A stretch of 64,000 bases of DNA from DASZBX01 sp035943635 (lineage in GTDB: Bacteria > Actinomycetota > Actinomycetes > Streptomycetales > Catenulisporaceae). Positions 42,530 to 50,611 of the stretch are shown one piece after another (position 1 is the first letter of the stretch; each line of letters starts with the position of its first letter). Made by a program: the position numbers and the translations under genes. The notes under the pieces are model-generated. The model was not told the origin of the DNA and made no database searches. It was given only the letters and a program-made list of their open reading frames with translations. Location of the stretch: NCBI GenBank assembly GCA_035943635.1, contig DASZBX010000074.1:23836-87835 (forward strand), given 5' to 3'.

Positions 42530-42960
42530 CCGTGGCCGAGCGCGACGACCTGGCGGACGTGTGGTCCCGGATCCAGTCGCTGGTGCTGCGCAACGACATG
42601 CGCGCCGAGGTCAGCGAGACCCTGGGACTGAGCTTCGTCAAAGCCAGGGCGTTGCGCCGGCTGCGGCCCGGCCCGCTCACCATGCGGGAGCTGGCCGAGG
42701 CGCTGTCCACCGACAAGCCCTACCTGACCCTGATCGTGGACAGCCTGGAAGAACTGGGCCTGGTCACCCGCACCATCAGCCCGCAGGACCGCCGCTCCCG
42801 GATCGTCGAGCTGACCGAGACCGGCCGCCAGACCGCCGAACGCGCCGACGAGATCGTCAACCGACCCCCGGCCGCCCTGTCCGCGCTGGCCCCGGAGGAT
42901 CTGGCCGACCTGGCCAGGATCCTGCGGAGCCTGCCGGACAACCGGGCCCAGCGGGGCTAG
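42526..42960 (+). CDS. MarR-family transcriptional regulator
   Basis: A 144-residue winged-helix regulator. The recognition region is LTMRELAEALSTDKPYLTLIVDSLEELGLVTR, and the wing is SPQDRRSRIVELTETG with the conserved DxRs motif. GTG 42526 overlaps the transporter stop; a GTG two codons later is an alternative. It is expected to repress the operon until a transported or related compound binds. It converges on the oxidoreductase gene with a 4-bp overlap. Confidence 0.9.
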   Translation: MTVAERDDLADVWSRIQSLVLRNDMRAEVSETLGLSFVKARALRRLRPGPLTMRELAEALSTDKPYLTLIVDSLEELGLVTRTISPQDRRSRIVELTETGRQTAERADEIVNRPPAALSALAPEDLADLARILRSLPDNRAQRG

Positions 42961-44315
42961 CTGAGATCGGTCAGCGCCACCTGCACCGCGCGGTGGAACG
43001 TCGGGTACGCGTAGATCATGTGCTCCAACTGCTCCGTCGGCACGGCCGCCTGGATCGCGACGGCCAGCCCGTAGAGCACCTCGCCGCCGGCCGGGCCGAC
43101 GCTCGTGGCCCCGACCAGGACCCCGCGGTCCGCGTCCTCGACCAGCTTGAAGAAGCCCTCGTTGCCCGGCTTGTGGATCCAGCCGCGGGTCGACGCGGAG
43201 ACCTCGGTGAACCCGGTGCGCACCCGCAGCCCCTGCTCGCGCGCCTGCGCCTCGGTCAGGCCGACCGCGCCGATCTCCGGATCGGTGAAGGTGACCCGCG
43301 GCAGCGCGCGGTAGTCCGCGTCCGGGCCGCCCCGGCCCAGGATGTCGCGCAGCGCGATCTCCGCCTGGTACATCGCCATGTGGGTGAACGCGCCGCGCCC
43401 GGTCACGTCGCCGACGCCCCACAGGCCGTCCGCCGCCCGCATCCGGCCGTCCACGGCCAGCGACCGGGCGTGCGGGTCCAGGCCCACGGTGTCCACGCCC
43501 AGCTTGCTCAGGTCCACCTTGCGGCCGGTCGCCACCAGCAGCTGCTGCGCGGTCAGCTCCTCGCCGCCGTCGAGCGTCACGGTGAACTCTTCGCCGTCGT
43601 GCCGCACCTGCGCCGCCCGCGCACTCGTCCGGACGGTCAGCCCCTCGCGCCCGAGCACCTCGGCCAGCAGCGCCCCGGCCTCCGGCTCCTCCAGCGCCAG
43701 CAGCCGGTCCGCCGCCTCCACCACGGTCACCCGGGTGCCGAACCGGGAATACACCTGGGCCAGCTCCACCCCGATCGCGCCGCCGCCGAGCACCAGCAGC
43801 GACCCGGGCGCCTCCTTGGCCGAGACCGCGTCCCGGTTGGTCCAGTAGGGCGTCTCGGCCAGCCCCGGGATCGGCGGGATCTGCGGCACCGTGCCGGTGG
43901 CCAGCGCCACGCCGAGCCGCGCGGTGAACTCCTGCTCGCCCACCCGCACCGTGCGCGGCCCGGTCAGCTCGCCCCGGCCGCGCACGAAGTGCCCGCCCTG
44001 GCCCTCGTACCGTTCCACCGCGGCCCGGTCGTTCCAGTCGTCGGTGGCCTCGTCCCGGATCCGCGCGGCCACCGGCCCGAAGTCGGCCTCCACCTGCGAA
44101 CGCCCGGCCATGCCCGGGATCCGTCGGCCCTCGGCCAGCAGGTTCCCGGCCCGGATCATCATCTTGCTCGGCACGCAGCCCCAGTACGGGCACTCCCCGC
44201 CGAGCAGTTCGGCCTCCACCCCGATCACGTTCAGCCCGGCTGCGGCCAGCTGCCCGGCCAGGTACTCTCCGCCCGGACCCATCCCCACGACGACTACGTC
44301 GACCTCCTGCGCCAT
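42957..44315 (-). CDS. FAD/NAD(P) disulfide oxidoreductase family protein
   Basis: A 452-residue protein of the dihydrolipoamide dehydrogenase/mercuric reductase family. The FAD-binding start is DVVVVGMGPGGEYLAGQLA. The redox-active disulfide is GGECPYWGCVPSKMM. The NAD(P) site is LLVLGGGAIGVELAQVYSRFG, and GVGDVTGRGAFTHMA binds FAD. The C-terminal dimer-interface motif, normally HxHPTLSE with the catalytic His-Glu, reads IYAYPTFHRAVQ, so the usual acid/base His is replaced by Tyr. ATG 44315 follows AGGAGG. The family is certain; the reaction is not. Confidence 0.88.
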   Translation of the reverse strand: MAQEVDVVVVGMGPGGEYLAGQLAAAGLNVIGVEAELLGGECPYWGCVPSKMMIRAGNLLAEGRRIPGMAGRSQVEADFGPVAARIRDEATDDWNDRAAVERYEGQGGHFVRGRGELTGPRTVRVGEQEFTARLGVALATGTVPQIPPIPGLAETPYWTNRDAVSAKEAPGSLLVLGGGAIGVELAQVYSRFGTRVTVVEAADRLLALEEPEAGALLAEVLGREGLTVRTSARAAQVRHDGEEFTVTLDGGEELTAQQLLVATGRKVDLSKLGVDTVGLDPHARSLAVDGRMRAADGLWGVGDVTGRGAFTHMAMYQAEIALRDILGRGGPDADYRALPRVTFTDPEIGAVGLTEAQAREQGLRVRTGFTEVSASTRGWIHKPGNEGFFKLVEDADRGVLVGATSVGPAGGEVLYGLAVAIQAAVPTEQLEHMIYAYPTFHRAVQVALTDLS

Positions 44316-44665
44316 CTGCCAGACCTCCTGAGTGGGCGCCGCCGGGCGTCCGGGAACGACTCTGCGTCCCGGCGGCCGCGGCGGCGGCGAAAAAGCTTGC
44401 GACAAGCAGAACTGTGGCATACCCGCCGCCGTGCGGCCGCGCGGCGCAGCGGTGGCGGCCCGGTGTTCACGGAATCGTCAGATCTACCCGGGTCCGATGA
44501 TCGCCCGATTGCCGTAGCGCGCCGGGCCCGCCGGCAGTGGTCCCAGCGAATCAGTGCACAGAATCACTCGCCGCCGTATGCTCACGGCATGCACCGGCCG
44601 GCCGCCGGGGGCGCAGGAAATTACGGGTTGTGAGTCACGGGTTGCGGGTGGAAGGTGTGAGTGGC
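44316..44665. other. Intergenic region with no gene recognised
   Basis: This 350-bp stretch separates divergent genes. Short open frames have no plausible start or family. It must hold the promoters of both neighbours, but none is clear by eye. Confidence 0.5.
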
Positions 44666-45490
44666 GTGTCGAACAGTTACCGGCCTGACTGGGCTCCGGA
44701 CGAGGTGGACCTGGAACGGCCGTCCGTCGCGCGGATGTATGACTACTACCTCGGCGGCTCGCACAACTTCGCCGCCGACCGCGCGCTGGCCGAGCAGGCC
44801 ATCCGGACCTGGCCGCACGCGCGCGAGTTCGCGCTGGCCAACCGGGACTTCCTGCGCCGCTCGGTGCGGATGCTGGCCGGACTGGGGATCGACCAGTTCC
44901 TGGACCTGGGCTCCGGGATCCCGACCGCGTCCAACGTGCACGAGGTCGCCCGCACGGCCAACCCGGACGCGCGTACCGCGTACGTCGACTCGGACGCGGT
45001 CGCGTATGCGCACGGGACCTCGCTGCTGGCCGACCAGCCGCACGCGACATTCGTGCACGCCGACTTGCGCGACCCGGCCGCGGTGCTCGGCAACCCCGAG
45101 CTGACCGGGTTCCTGGACCTGTCCCGGCCGGTCGCGGTGCTGATGTTCCTGGTGCTGCCCTTCGTGCCGGAGTCCGACGACCCGGCGTCGGTCATCCGCG
45201 CGTATCGCGACGCGACCGTGCCCGGCTCGTACATCGCGGTCAGCCACGGCACGGGCGACTACCGGCCGGAGGCGGTGGCCAAGGTCAGCCACATCTACGA
45301 GAACGCCAGCCACTCGATGACCCTGCGCAGCCGGGCCCAGATCGCCGGGCTGCTGAGCGGATACGAGCTGCTGGAGCCGGGCGTGACCGACGTGATCAGC
45401 TGGCACCCGGACGCCGACGCGCAGCCGGACCCGCTCGGCGGCGACGTCGCCCTGTACTCGATGTACGGAGCGGTCGGGCGCCGGGGGTGA
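44666..45490 (+). CDS. SAM-dependent methyltransferase, DUF574 family
   Basis: A 274-residue predicted methyltransferase of the DUF574 (Methyltransf_19) family, abundant in filamentous actinobacteria. It begins DLERPSVARMYDYYLGGSHNFAADR, the family signature. The SAM site is FLDLGSGIPTASNVHEVA, and YVDSDAVAYAHG supplies the acidic residue. GTG 44666 is preferred because GGAAGG lies 10 nt upstream; GTG 44657 is also possible. The family's substrate is not established. Confidence 0.9.
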   Translation: MSNSYRPDWAPDEVDLERPSVARMYDYYLGGSHNFAADRALAEQAIRTWPHAREFALANRDFLRRSVRMLAGLGIDQFLDLGSGIPTASNVHEVARTANPDARTAYVDSDAVAYAHGTSLLADQPHATFVHADLRDPAAVLGNPELTGFLDLSRPVAVLMFLVLPFVPESDDPASVIRAYRDATVPGSYIAVSHGTGDYRPEAVAKVSHIYENASHSMTLRSRAQIAGLLSGYELLEPGVTDVISWHPDADAQPDPLGGDVALYSMYGAVGRRG

Positions 45491-45578
45491 GCGGCGCTGG
45501 CTGACCGCGCATCCGGCCTGCGACTACACTCGTCAGCGAAGCGTGCCGACTGTGACCAGGTGAAGAGCGACGACATTG

Positions 45579-46223
45579 ATGGATGACGGAGTGCCGACGC
45601 GCGCGGCCCGCGGCCGGCCGCGCAGCGAACGCGCCAAGGTCGCGGTCCTGGACGCGGCGTCCGAACTGCTGGTGACCGGCGGGATCGACGCCGTGACCAT
45701 GGAGGCGATCGCGGCGCGCAGCAAGGTCAGCAAGGCCACGCTGTACAAGTGGTGGCCGTCGCGGGCGCACGTGATGCTGGAGAGCCTGTTCGCCCGGACC
45801 GAGCACACCATCGTCGTGGACGAGGGCACCCCGCTCGCCCAGGCGCTGACGGAGAAGCTGCTCGGGATCACGGAGCTGTTCCGGGACACGGAGGTCGGCC
45901 CGCTGATCGCCGACCTGGTCGCGGCCAGCCAGGCCGATGCGGACATTCGCGCGGCCCTGGACCAGCACTGGTTGCGCCCGCGGCGACAGGTCACGGCCGG
46001 GTTGTTGCGCGCGGCGATCGACCGGGGGGAGTTGGAACCGGATACTGACATCCCGGTCGCTGTGGACCAGCTGTATGCGCCTGTGTATTACCGGCTGCTG
46101 ATGCGGCACGAGCCCCTGAACGATGAACTCGCGGCCACGTTGGTCCGGCAGATGTTGGGCGGGTTGAGGGCTCGGCCCAAGGTTGAGGCTGTGGTTGAGG
46201 TCGGAGCCCGCGCGGACTCCTAG
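45579..46223 (+). CDS. TetR-family transcriptional regulator
   Basis: A 214-residue regulator. The N-terminal helix-turn-helix is AVLDAASELLVTGGIDAVTMEAIAARSKVSKATLYKWWPSR; a helical ligand-binding domain with a TetR_C-like segment follows. ATG 45579 (a TTG lies one codon before) has AAGAG about 15 nt upstream. It converges on and overlaps the MFS gene by 4 bp, so any control of that transporter must act at its distant promoter, where a TetR-like palindrome is present. Confidence 0.9.
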   Translation: MDDGVPTRAARGRPRSERAKVAVLDAASELLVTGGIDAVTMEAIAARSKVSKATLYKWWPSRAHVMLESLFARTEHTIVVDEGTPLAQALTEKLLGITELFRDTEVGPLIADLVAASQADADIRAALDQHWLRPRRQVTAGLLRAAIDRGELEPDTDIPVAVDQLYAPVYYRLLMRHEPLNDELAATLVRQMLGGLRARPKVEAVVEVGARADS

Positions 46224-47587
46224 CTGACGGCTGCTGTCGGCTCCGCTGTTTCCGTCGCCGCCGCAGCTCCCGGAACTGCCGCCGCAGCCGCTCCGCGCGC
46301 CTGCCGCAGGTGCGACACCGTCCACACGCCCAGTCCGATCAGCGGCAACACGGCGCCGAAAAGAGCCGCGCCGGACCAGCCGTACGCATCGTGCAACCCG
46401 CCGGAGATGCCCGAGGCCAGGGCGCCGCCGAGGAAGACCGTGGTCATGAACACCGTGTTGATCCGGGCCCGGGCGTCGGACCGCAGTCCGTAGATCTCCC
46501 GCTGGCTGAAGACCTGATGGCTCTGCACGGCCAGATCCAGCAGCACTCCGGCCAGCGCCAACAGCACCAGGTTCCCCGACCCGAAGTCCGCGAGCAGCAT
46601 CGCGGCGACCCCGAGGGCCAGGGCCACCCCGCTGCCGTAGTGCCCGAACCCGCGGTCGCCCAGCCGCCCGGCCAGCGGCGCCGCGGCCGCACCGGCCGCG
46701 CCGACCAGCGCGAACAGGCCGATCCCGACCTGGCTCAGGTGGTGCCGGGAGATCAGTTCGAACGCCACCGAAGTCCAGAAGCAGCTGAACGCGCCGAACA
46801 TCAGCGCCTGGCACACCGCCCGCCGCCGCAGCGCCGGCTCCTCGCGGGCGATCCGGGCTGTGGACAGCAACAGGAGCCGGTAGCTGCTCGCGTGGTCCGG
46901 GCGGCGCTTGGGCAGCACCCGGACCAGGGTGACCGACAAGGCGATCATCAGCACGGCCGAGACCAGGTAGATGGTGCGCCAGCCCCAGGCGGCGGCGACC
47001 AGGCTGGAGACGGTCCGGGCCAGCAGGATCCCGAGCAGCAGCCCGGCCATCACCGTGCCCACGACCTTGCCGCGCTCGTGCTCCGGCGCCAGGTGCGCGG
47101 CGTACGGGACGAGGATCTGGGCCACCACCGACGTCATGCCGACCAGTACCGAGGCGGCCAGGAACAGGCCGAAGTACGGCGAGAGTCCGGCTCCGGCCAG
47201 CGCGAGCGCGGTGACCAGCAGCGTGCGCGAGGCGAGCGCCCGGTTCTCCAGCAGGTCGCCGAGCGGGAGCAGCAGGAGCATGCCGAGCGCGTACCCGAGC
47301 TGGGTGAGCGTGACGACCAGCGCGGCCTGCCCCTGGCTGACCCCGAACGCGCTGGCGATCGGCGCGAGCAGCGGCTGCGCGTAGTAGATGTTGGCCACGG
47401 CCATCCCGCACGCGATCGCCAGCACCAGGATGATCTGCCGCAGCCGCGCCGGGGTGAGGGCGGTCCCGCCGGGCGGCTCGGGGGCCGCTGCGGCCTCGGC
47501 GGTTTCCACGGCTTCGGGCGACGCGCCCTGTGCCCCGCCGCCGGATATCCCGGGTCCTGCCTGCGCCGCTGTGCTGGTGTCTCGCAT
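46220..47587 (-). CDS. MFS transporter (DHA1-type)
   Basis: A 455-residue transporter with about 12 hydrophobic helices. Ala/Pro-rich cytoplasmic extensions lie at both ends (first ~45 and last ~25 residues). Recognisable elements include NIYYAQPLLAPIASAFGVSQGQAALVVTLTQLGYALG (helices 1-2), the loop motif GDLLENRALASR, and RINTVFMTTVFLGGALASGISG in helix 11, as in YgaY-like exporters. The substrate is unknown. A TetR-like palindrome sits just upstream. Confidence 0.9.
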   Translation of the reverse strand: MRDTSTAAQAGPGISGGGAQGASPEAVETAEAAAAPEPPGGTALTPARLRQIILVLAIACGMAVANIYYAQPLLAPIASAFGVSQGQAALVVTLTQLGYALGMLLLLPLGDLLENRALASRTLLVTALALAGAGLSPYFGLFLAASVLVGMTSVVAQILVPYAAHLAPEHERGKVVGTVMAGLLLGILLARTVSSLVAAAWGWRTIYLVSAVLMIALSVTLVRVLPKRRPDHASSYRLLLLSTARIAREEPALRRRAVCQALMFGAFSCFWTSVAFELISRHHLSQVGIGLFALVGAAGAAAAPLAGRLGDRGFGHYGSGVALALGVAAMLLADFGSGNLVLLALAGVLLDLAVQSHQVFSQREIYGLRSDARARINTVFMTTVFLGGALASGISGGLHDAYGWSGAALFGAVLPLIGLGVWTVSHLRQARGAAAAAVPGAAAATETAEPTAAVS

Positions 47588-47620
47588 CCGAGTGCTCCTC
47601 GCCCCTGCCCGACTATTTTC

Positions 47621-47635
47621 TAAACGGTGCGTTCA
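47621..47635. promoter_or_regulatory. TetR-type palindrome upstream of the MFS gene
   Basis: TAAACGGTGCGTTCA is an inverted repeat (TAAACG/CGTTCA around GTG) 34 bp before the MFS start. AT-rich CAGTATATAC adjacent to it could be part of the promoter. The convergent TetR-family gene is the closest candidate regulator. Confidence 0.55.
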
Positions 47636-47691
47636 GTATATACCCGGACCGGGCCTTCTGGGTCGAGCCGTTTTGCCGACCGAACGCGACC

Positions 47692-47726
47692 GGGCCGAGG
47701 CGGGGAACGTTCTCCCGCCTCGGCCC
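47692..47726 (-). terminator. Hairpin terminator of the 3D-domain gene
   Basis: Perfect 13-bp arms, GGGCCGAGGCGGG (47692-47704) and CCCGCCTCGGCCC (47714-47726), enclose a 9-nt loop 20 bp after the stop codon. Confidence 0.85.
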
Positions 47727-47746
47727 AGTCGTCACATCGTCGTGGC

Positions 47747-49129
47747 TCAGCCGGTCAGCGACGCGTCGTCGACGTCCACCGCCGCCTGCCCGTACCACCC
47801 GTGCACGTACACTGTCACGGTGCTGGTGGTCGCGCCCGTGGTGAATGTGGTCGTGAGCTGGGACCAGTTCGCGGCGCTCGGGGTCCATGTGCTCGCGCTC
47901 GTGCCTCCGGGCACGGTCGCCCCGAGGTACGCGTAGTTCCCGCGCACCCAATCAGTGAGCGTATACGTCGTGTTCGGTGCGACGCTCACTGTCTGCGTGC
48001 ACTGGGCGTCGTCGGAGTTCGTCGCCGTGATGGCGAGCGCACGGCTGCCCGCGTGCACCGGCGTGCTCACGACGGCGGCCGTGCCCGCGTCACACACCCA
48101 CGGCGACAGCGCGCCGCTCTCGAAGCCGGGGTTGGCCACCAGGTTCCCGCCGGCGGGCGGGGTGGTCGGCGCGACGGTGGTCGGCGGCGCGGTCGGCGGC
48201 TTCGTCGTCGGGGGAGCGGTCGTGGTGACCGGCGCGGTCGGGGTCGAGGTGGGCGTGGCCGTGGCCGTCGGGCTGGCCGTCGCCGACGCACCCCCGGACG
48301 GCGGCGCCGTAGGATCGCCGCTCACATACGGATTCGCGATGATGGTGACGGTCCGGGACTGCACGCCCCAATCATTGGCCTGGGTGCCGGGCAGCCACAC
48401 GTCCACGGTGTCGTTCTGGATCCAGGTGCCGATGTCACCGGCGAAACAGGTCCCGTATCCCGGCACGGTGAAGTACGTGCCCCACGGGATCACCCGCGGG
48501 TCGACCGCGCACACGCCGAGTTGAGAGTCGTAGCCGGACGCGGTCGCGCCGCCGTCGTTGTACGAGGTCACCATCATCTGGATCGTGCCGCCGACCGGCT
48601 CGGCCCAGGGCACCACCTGGCCGGCGGCGTTGAGCTGGTACGGCGCGGACAGCTGCCCCATCGACGCGTCCGAGCCGCTCTGGTCGGACAGCGCGACCAC
48701 GGAGTAGTAAGCGTTCTGACACGGCGAGGTGTCCACGGCGGTCAGCGCGGGCTGGCCGTAGTCCGAGATCCAGGCCACCGACTGCCCGTTGCGCCAGACC
48801 CGGTACGCCTGCGCGCCCGCGACCCGGTTCAACGTGATCGTGACCTGGCCGTTCGCGAGGGTCCCGGTGATCCCGGCAGGCACGGCGAGGCGCCCGGTGA
48901 CCATGTTCACCGGCGCCGCGGTCTGCAGCGGCGGGATCCACGGCGTGTCCGTGCGCGCGGGCGGGGTCGCGTTGGTCCAGAACGGGCAGGCCGGCAGGCT
49001 CGCCGGGGAGGCGGCCCGTGCGGTCTGCAGCGGACCGGAGAGCAGGAAGCCGATCAGCGCGATCACGGCGACTACCGCCATGGCCACGACGGACCTGGCG
49101 TTGTGCAGACGTTCCTGTGCAAGGGACAT
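47747..49129 (-). CDS. Secreted 3D-domain protein with C-terminal carbohydrate-binding module
   Basis: A 460-residue exported protein. A signal peptide (about residues 13-40, VVAMAVVAVIALIGFLLSG) is followed by a fibronectin-III-like region (about 60-150). A 3D (Asp-Asp-Asp) domain (about 180-270) carries MMVTSYNDGG, CAVDPRVIPWGTYFTVPGYG and the catalytic-type Asp residues of DVWLPGTQ. A Thr/Pro-rich linker (about 275-325) leads to a CBM4/9-like module (NLVANPGFESGALSPW, about 328-460). 3D domains occur in peptidoglycan-cleaving transglycosylases, so a cell-wall role is likely. ATG 49129 has weak Shine-Dalgarno support. Confidence 0.85.
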   Translation of the reverse strand: MSLAQERLHNARSVVAMAVVAVIALIGFLLSGPLQTARAASPASLPACPFWTNATPPARTDTPWIPPLQTAAPVNMVTGRLAVPAGITGTLANGQVTITLNRVAGAQAYRVWRNGQSVAWISDYGQPALTAVDTSPCQNAYYSVVALSDQSGSDASMGQLSAPYQLNAAGQVVPWAEPVGGTIQMMVTSYNDGGATASGYDSQLGVCAVDPRVIPWGTYFTVPGYGTCFAGDIGTWIQNDTVDVWLPGTQANDWGVQSRTVTIIANPYVSGDPTAPPSGGASATASPTATATPTSTPTAPVTTTAPPTTKPPTAPPTTVAPTTPPAGGNLVANPGFESGALSPWVCDAGTAAVVSTPVHAGSRALAITATNSDDAQCTQTVSVAPNTTYTLTDWVRGNYAYLGATVPGGTSASTWTPSAANWSQLTTTFTTGATTSTVTVYVHGWYGQAAVDVDDASLTG

Positions 49130-49521
49130 GGTCGATCGACCGCTCCTTCAAGCCTTGGCGTCGGCTCGGTGCAGACGGCCGGACCGTCCGGCCGTCGCAC
49201 GCCTGCGCCGTGGCGTGACCGCCGGCCGCGCGCGGTGGGCGCGCCGGGCCGGCGTGGGGCAGAACCCTTACTCCGCATACTGGTCCAGACCAATTCTCCG
49301 GTCAAGCGGTCCGGGTCAAGGGGCGGTTAAACCGGCGTGAGGGGTGGCCGGGCGATCCTGATAGAGCAAGCCCTCATCATAAGAGTCAACTTGCACGCGC
49401 GGTCGCGAGCGGATAGCCTCTTCGCGAGAGTCGGCTTTCATGACGAAGGTAGGCAATCGAGAAAGGCCGGACCCCGTCCGGCGACCATGCCCCCGCCCAG
49501 CCGCCCATCCGGGAGAAAACC
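49130..49521. other. Intergenic region with no gene recognised
   Basis: This 392-bp stretch separates the divergent 3D-domain and SRPBCC genes. It is less GC-rich around 49370-49460. No ORF in it has a plausible family or ribosome-binding site. It probably holds both promoters. Confidence 0.5.
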
Positions 49522-49944
49522 ATGTGGAGCACCGAATACAGCACCGAGACCGACCTCGCCCCCGAGACGGTCTGGACCGCCCTGCGCGACTGGAGCACCG
49601 GCGTCGTCCCGCCGGCGAACGGCGACCGACATGAACTGCACGGTGAGTTCGCGGTCGGCAGCACCATCGCCTCCTCGCCCGAGGGGCTGGGCATCGTGCT
49701 GGAAACCACGATCGTCACCCTCACGGAGAACGAGGTGTTCGAAGCCGAGACCCCCTTCAACGGCCTCATCCTGCTCAACCACTACAGCCTGCGCCGCCTC
49801 GCCGACGGCGGCACCCACATCACCCACAAACTGGTCATCGGAGGCGACGCCGCCGACGAGATGGGCCCGACCGTCGGCCCGCGGATCAGCGAGGACTACC
49901 CGGAGTCGATGGAGGACCTGCTCGCCGTCGCGCGCAAACTCTGA
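49522..49944 (+). CDS. SRPBCC-family protein
   Basis: A 140-residue START/Bet v1-like protein. It starts WSTEYSTETDLAPETVWTALRDWSTG, typical of polyketide cyclase/AHSA1-like members, and contains a HELHGEFAVGSTI hydrophobic-pocket strand. The fold binds hydrophobic small molecules. The ATG lies downstream of GGGAGAAA. Function unknown. It converges with the toxin-antitoxin operon, ending 2 bp before the toxin stop. Confidence 0.85.
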   Translation: MWSTEYSTETDLAPETVWTALRDWSTGVVPPANGDRHELHGEFAVGSTIASSPEGLGIVLETTIVTLTENEVFEAETPFNGLILLNHYSLRRLADGGTHITHKLVIGGDAADEMGPTVGPRISEDYPESMEDLLAVARKL

Positions 49945-49946
49945 CG

Positions 49947-50201
49947 TCAGGGGGCGATGCGGTCGATCCGCAGGATCCGGACGGTGTCCGCCCGCGCGTC
50001 GACCGCATAGATCACGCACCAGTCCCCGTCGGTGATCGCGAGCAGGCCGGCCACCCCCGTGGCGCCGGACGTCGGCTGCTGCGGATCGGCGGCCAGCGAC
50101 AGGCAGGTGTCGATCAACCGCTGGGCCAGGTCCGGTTCGTCCGCGAGCAGCAGGCCGAGCCGTTCGAGCGGGTGTTTCGCCCATTCGAGGCGAAGGCTCA
50201 C
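49947..50201 (-). CDS. RelE/ParE-like toxin
   Basis: An 84-residue protein with the RelE fold pattern: helices LERLGLLLADEPDLAQRLIDTCLSLA, then strands GVAGLLAITDGDWCVIYAVDARADTVRILRIDRI. Toxins of this type cleave mRNA at the ribosome or inhibit gyrase. The usual final GHR/Arg-Tyr residues are replaced by RIAP, so activity could be altered. The ATG overlaps the stop of the antitoxin gene by 4 nt, the standard arrangement. Confidence 0.8.
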   Translation of the reverse strand: MSLRLEWAKHPLERLGLLLADEPDLAQRLIDTCLSLAADPQQPTSGATGVAGLLAITDGDWCVIYAVDARADTVRILRIDRIAP

Positions 50202-50509
50202 GCGGCGCGACTTTCCGGTGCGCCGGTCGTCGCCGCGCCGGCCAGCCCGAGCATCCGCATCGCCTGGGCGTGCGGCACGAACTCGCTACCGAGGTCCTGC
50301 GCGGCCTCATGGGCCAGTGCCTCGATCCGCAGCCGGCGCAACTCGTCCAGCGCCTCCACCGGAACCAGGACCGCGATCGGCCGCCCGTTGTCGGTGAGCG
50401 TGACCGGCCCCTGGAATCGTGCCTGGTAGGCCAGGTCGCGCAGGTGGGCCCGCGCGTGCGTGAGGGAGGTGGTGGAGTTGGCGGCCTGAGTACTATTCTG
50501 GCTGGTCAC
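50198..50509 (-). CDS. Phd/YefM-like antitoxin
   Basis: A 103-residue antitoxin. TTSLTHARAHLRDLAYQARFQGPVTLTDNGRPIAVLVP matches the Phd/YefM DNA-binding domain. The C-terminal half (EALDELRRLRIEALAHEA...) is the toxin-binding tail. GTG 50509 is chosen because the conserved region starts soon after. It is the first gene of the pair and should autoregulate the operon together with the toxin. Confidence 0.85.
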   Translation of the reverse strand: MTSQNSTQAANSTTSLTHARAHLRDLAYQARFQGPVTLTDNGRPIAVLVPVEALDELRRLRIEALAHEAAQDLGSEFVPHAQAMRMLGLAGAATTGAPESRAA

Positions 50510-50565
50510 GCCTAAGACTGTACACACCGCGCAGAGTGAGCACCAGACCTTTGCGGGCAAAGAGT

Positions 50566-50596
50566 AACCCGGCGCAGCATGACACTGCGCCGGGTT
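50566..50596 (-). terminator. Hairpin terminator of the scoAB genes
   Basis: Perfect 12-bp arms, AACCCGGCGCAG (50566-50577) and CTGCGCCGGGTT (50585-50596), enclose a 7-nt loop 16 bp after the scoB stop codon. Confidence 0.85.
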
Positions 50597-50611
50597 GAGG
50601 ATGTGGCGGCT

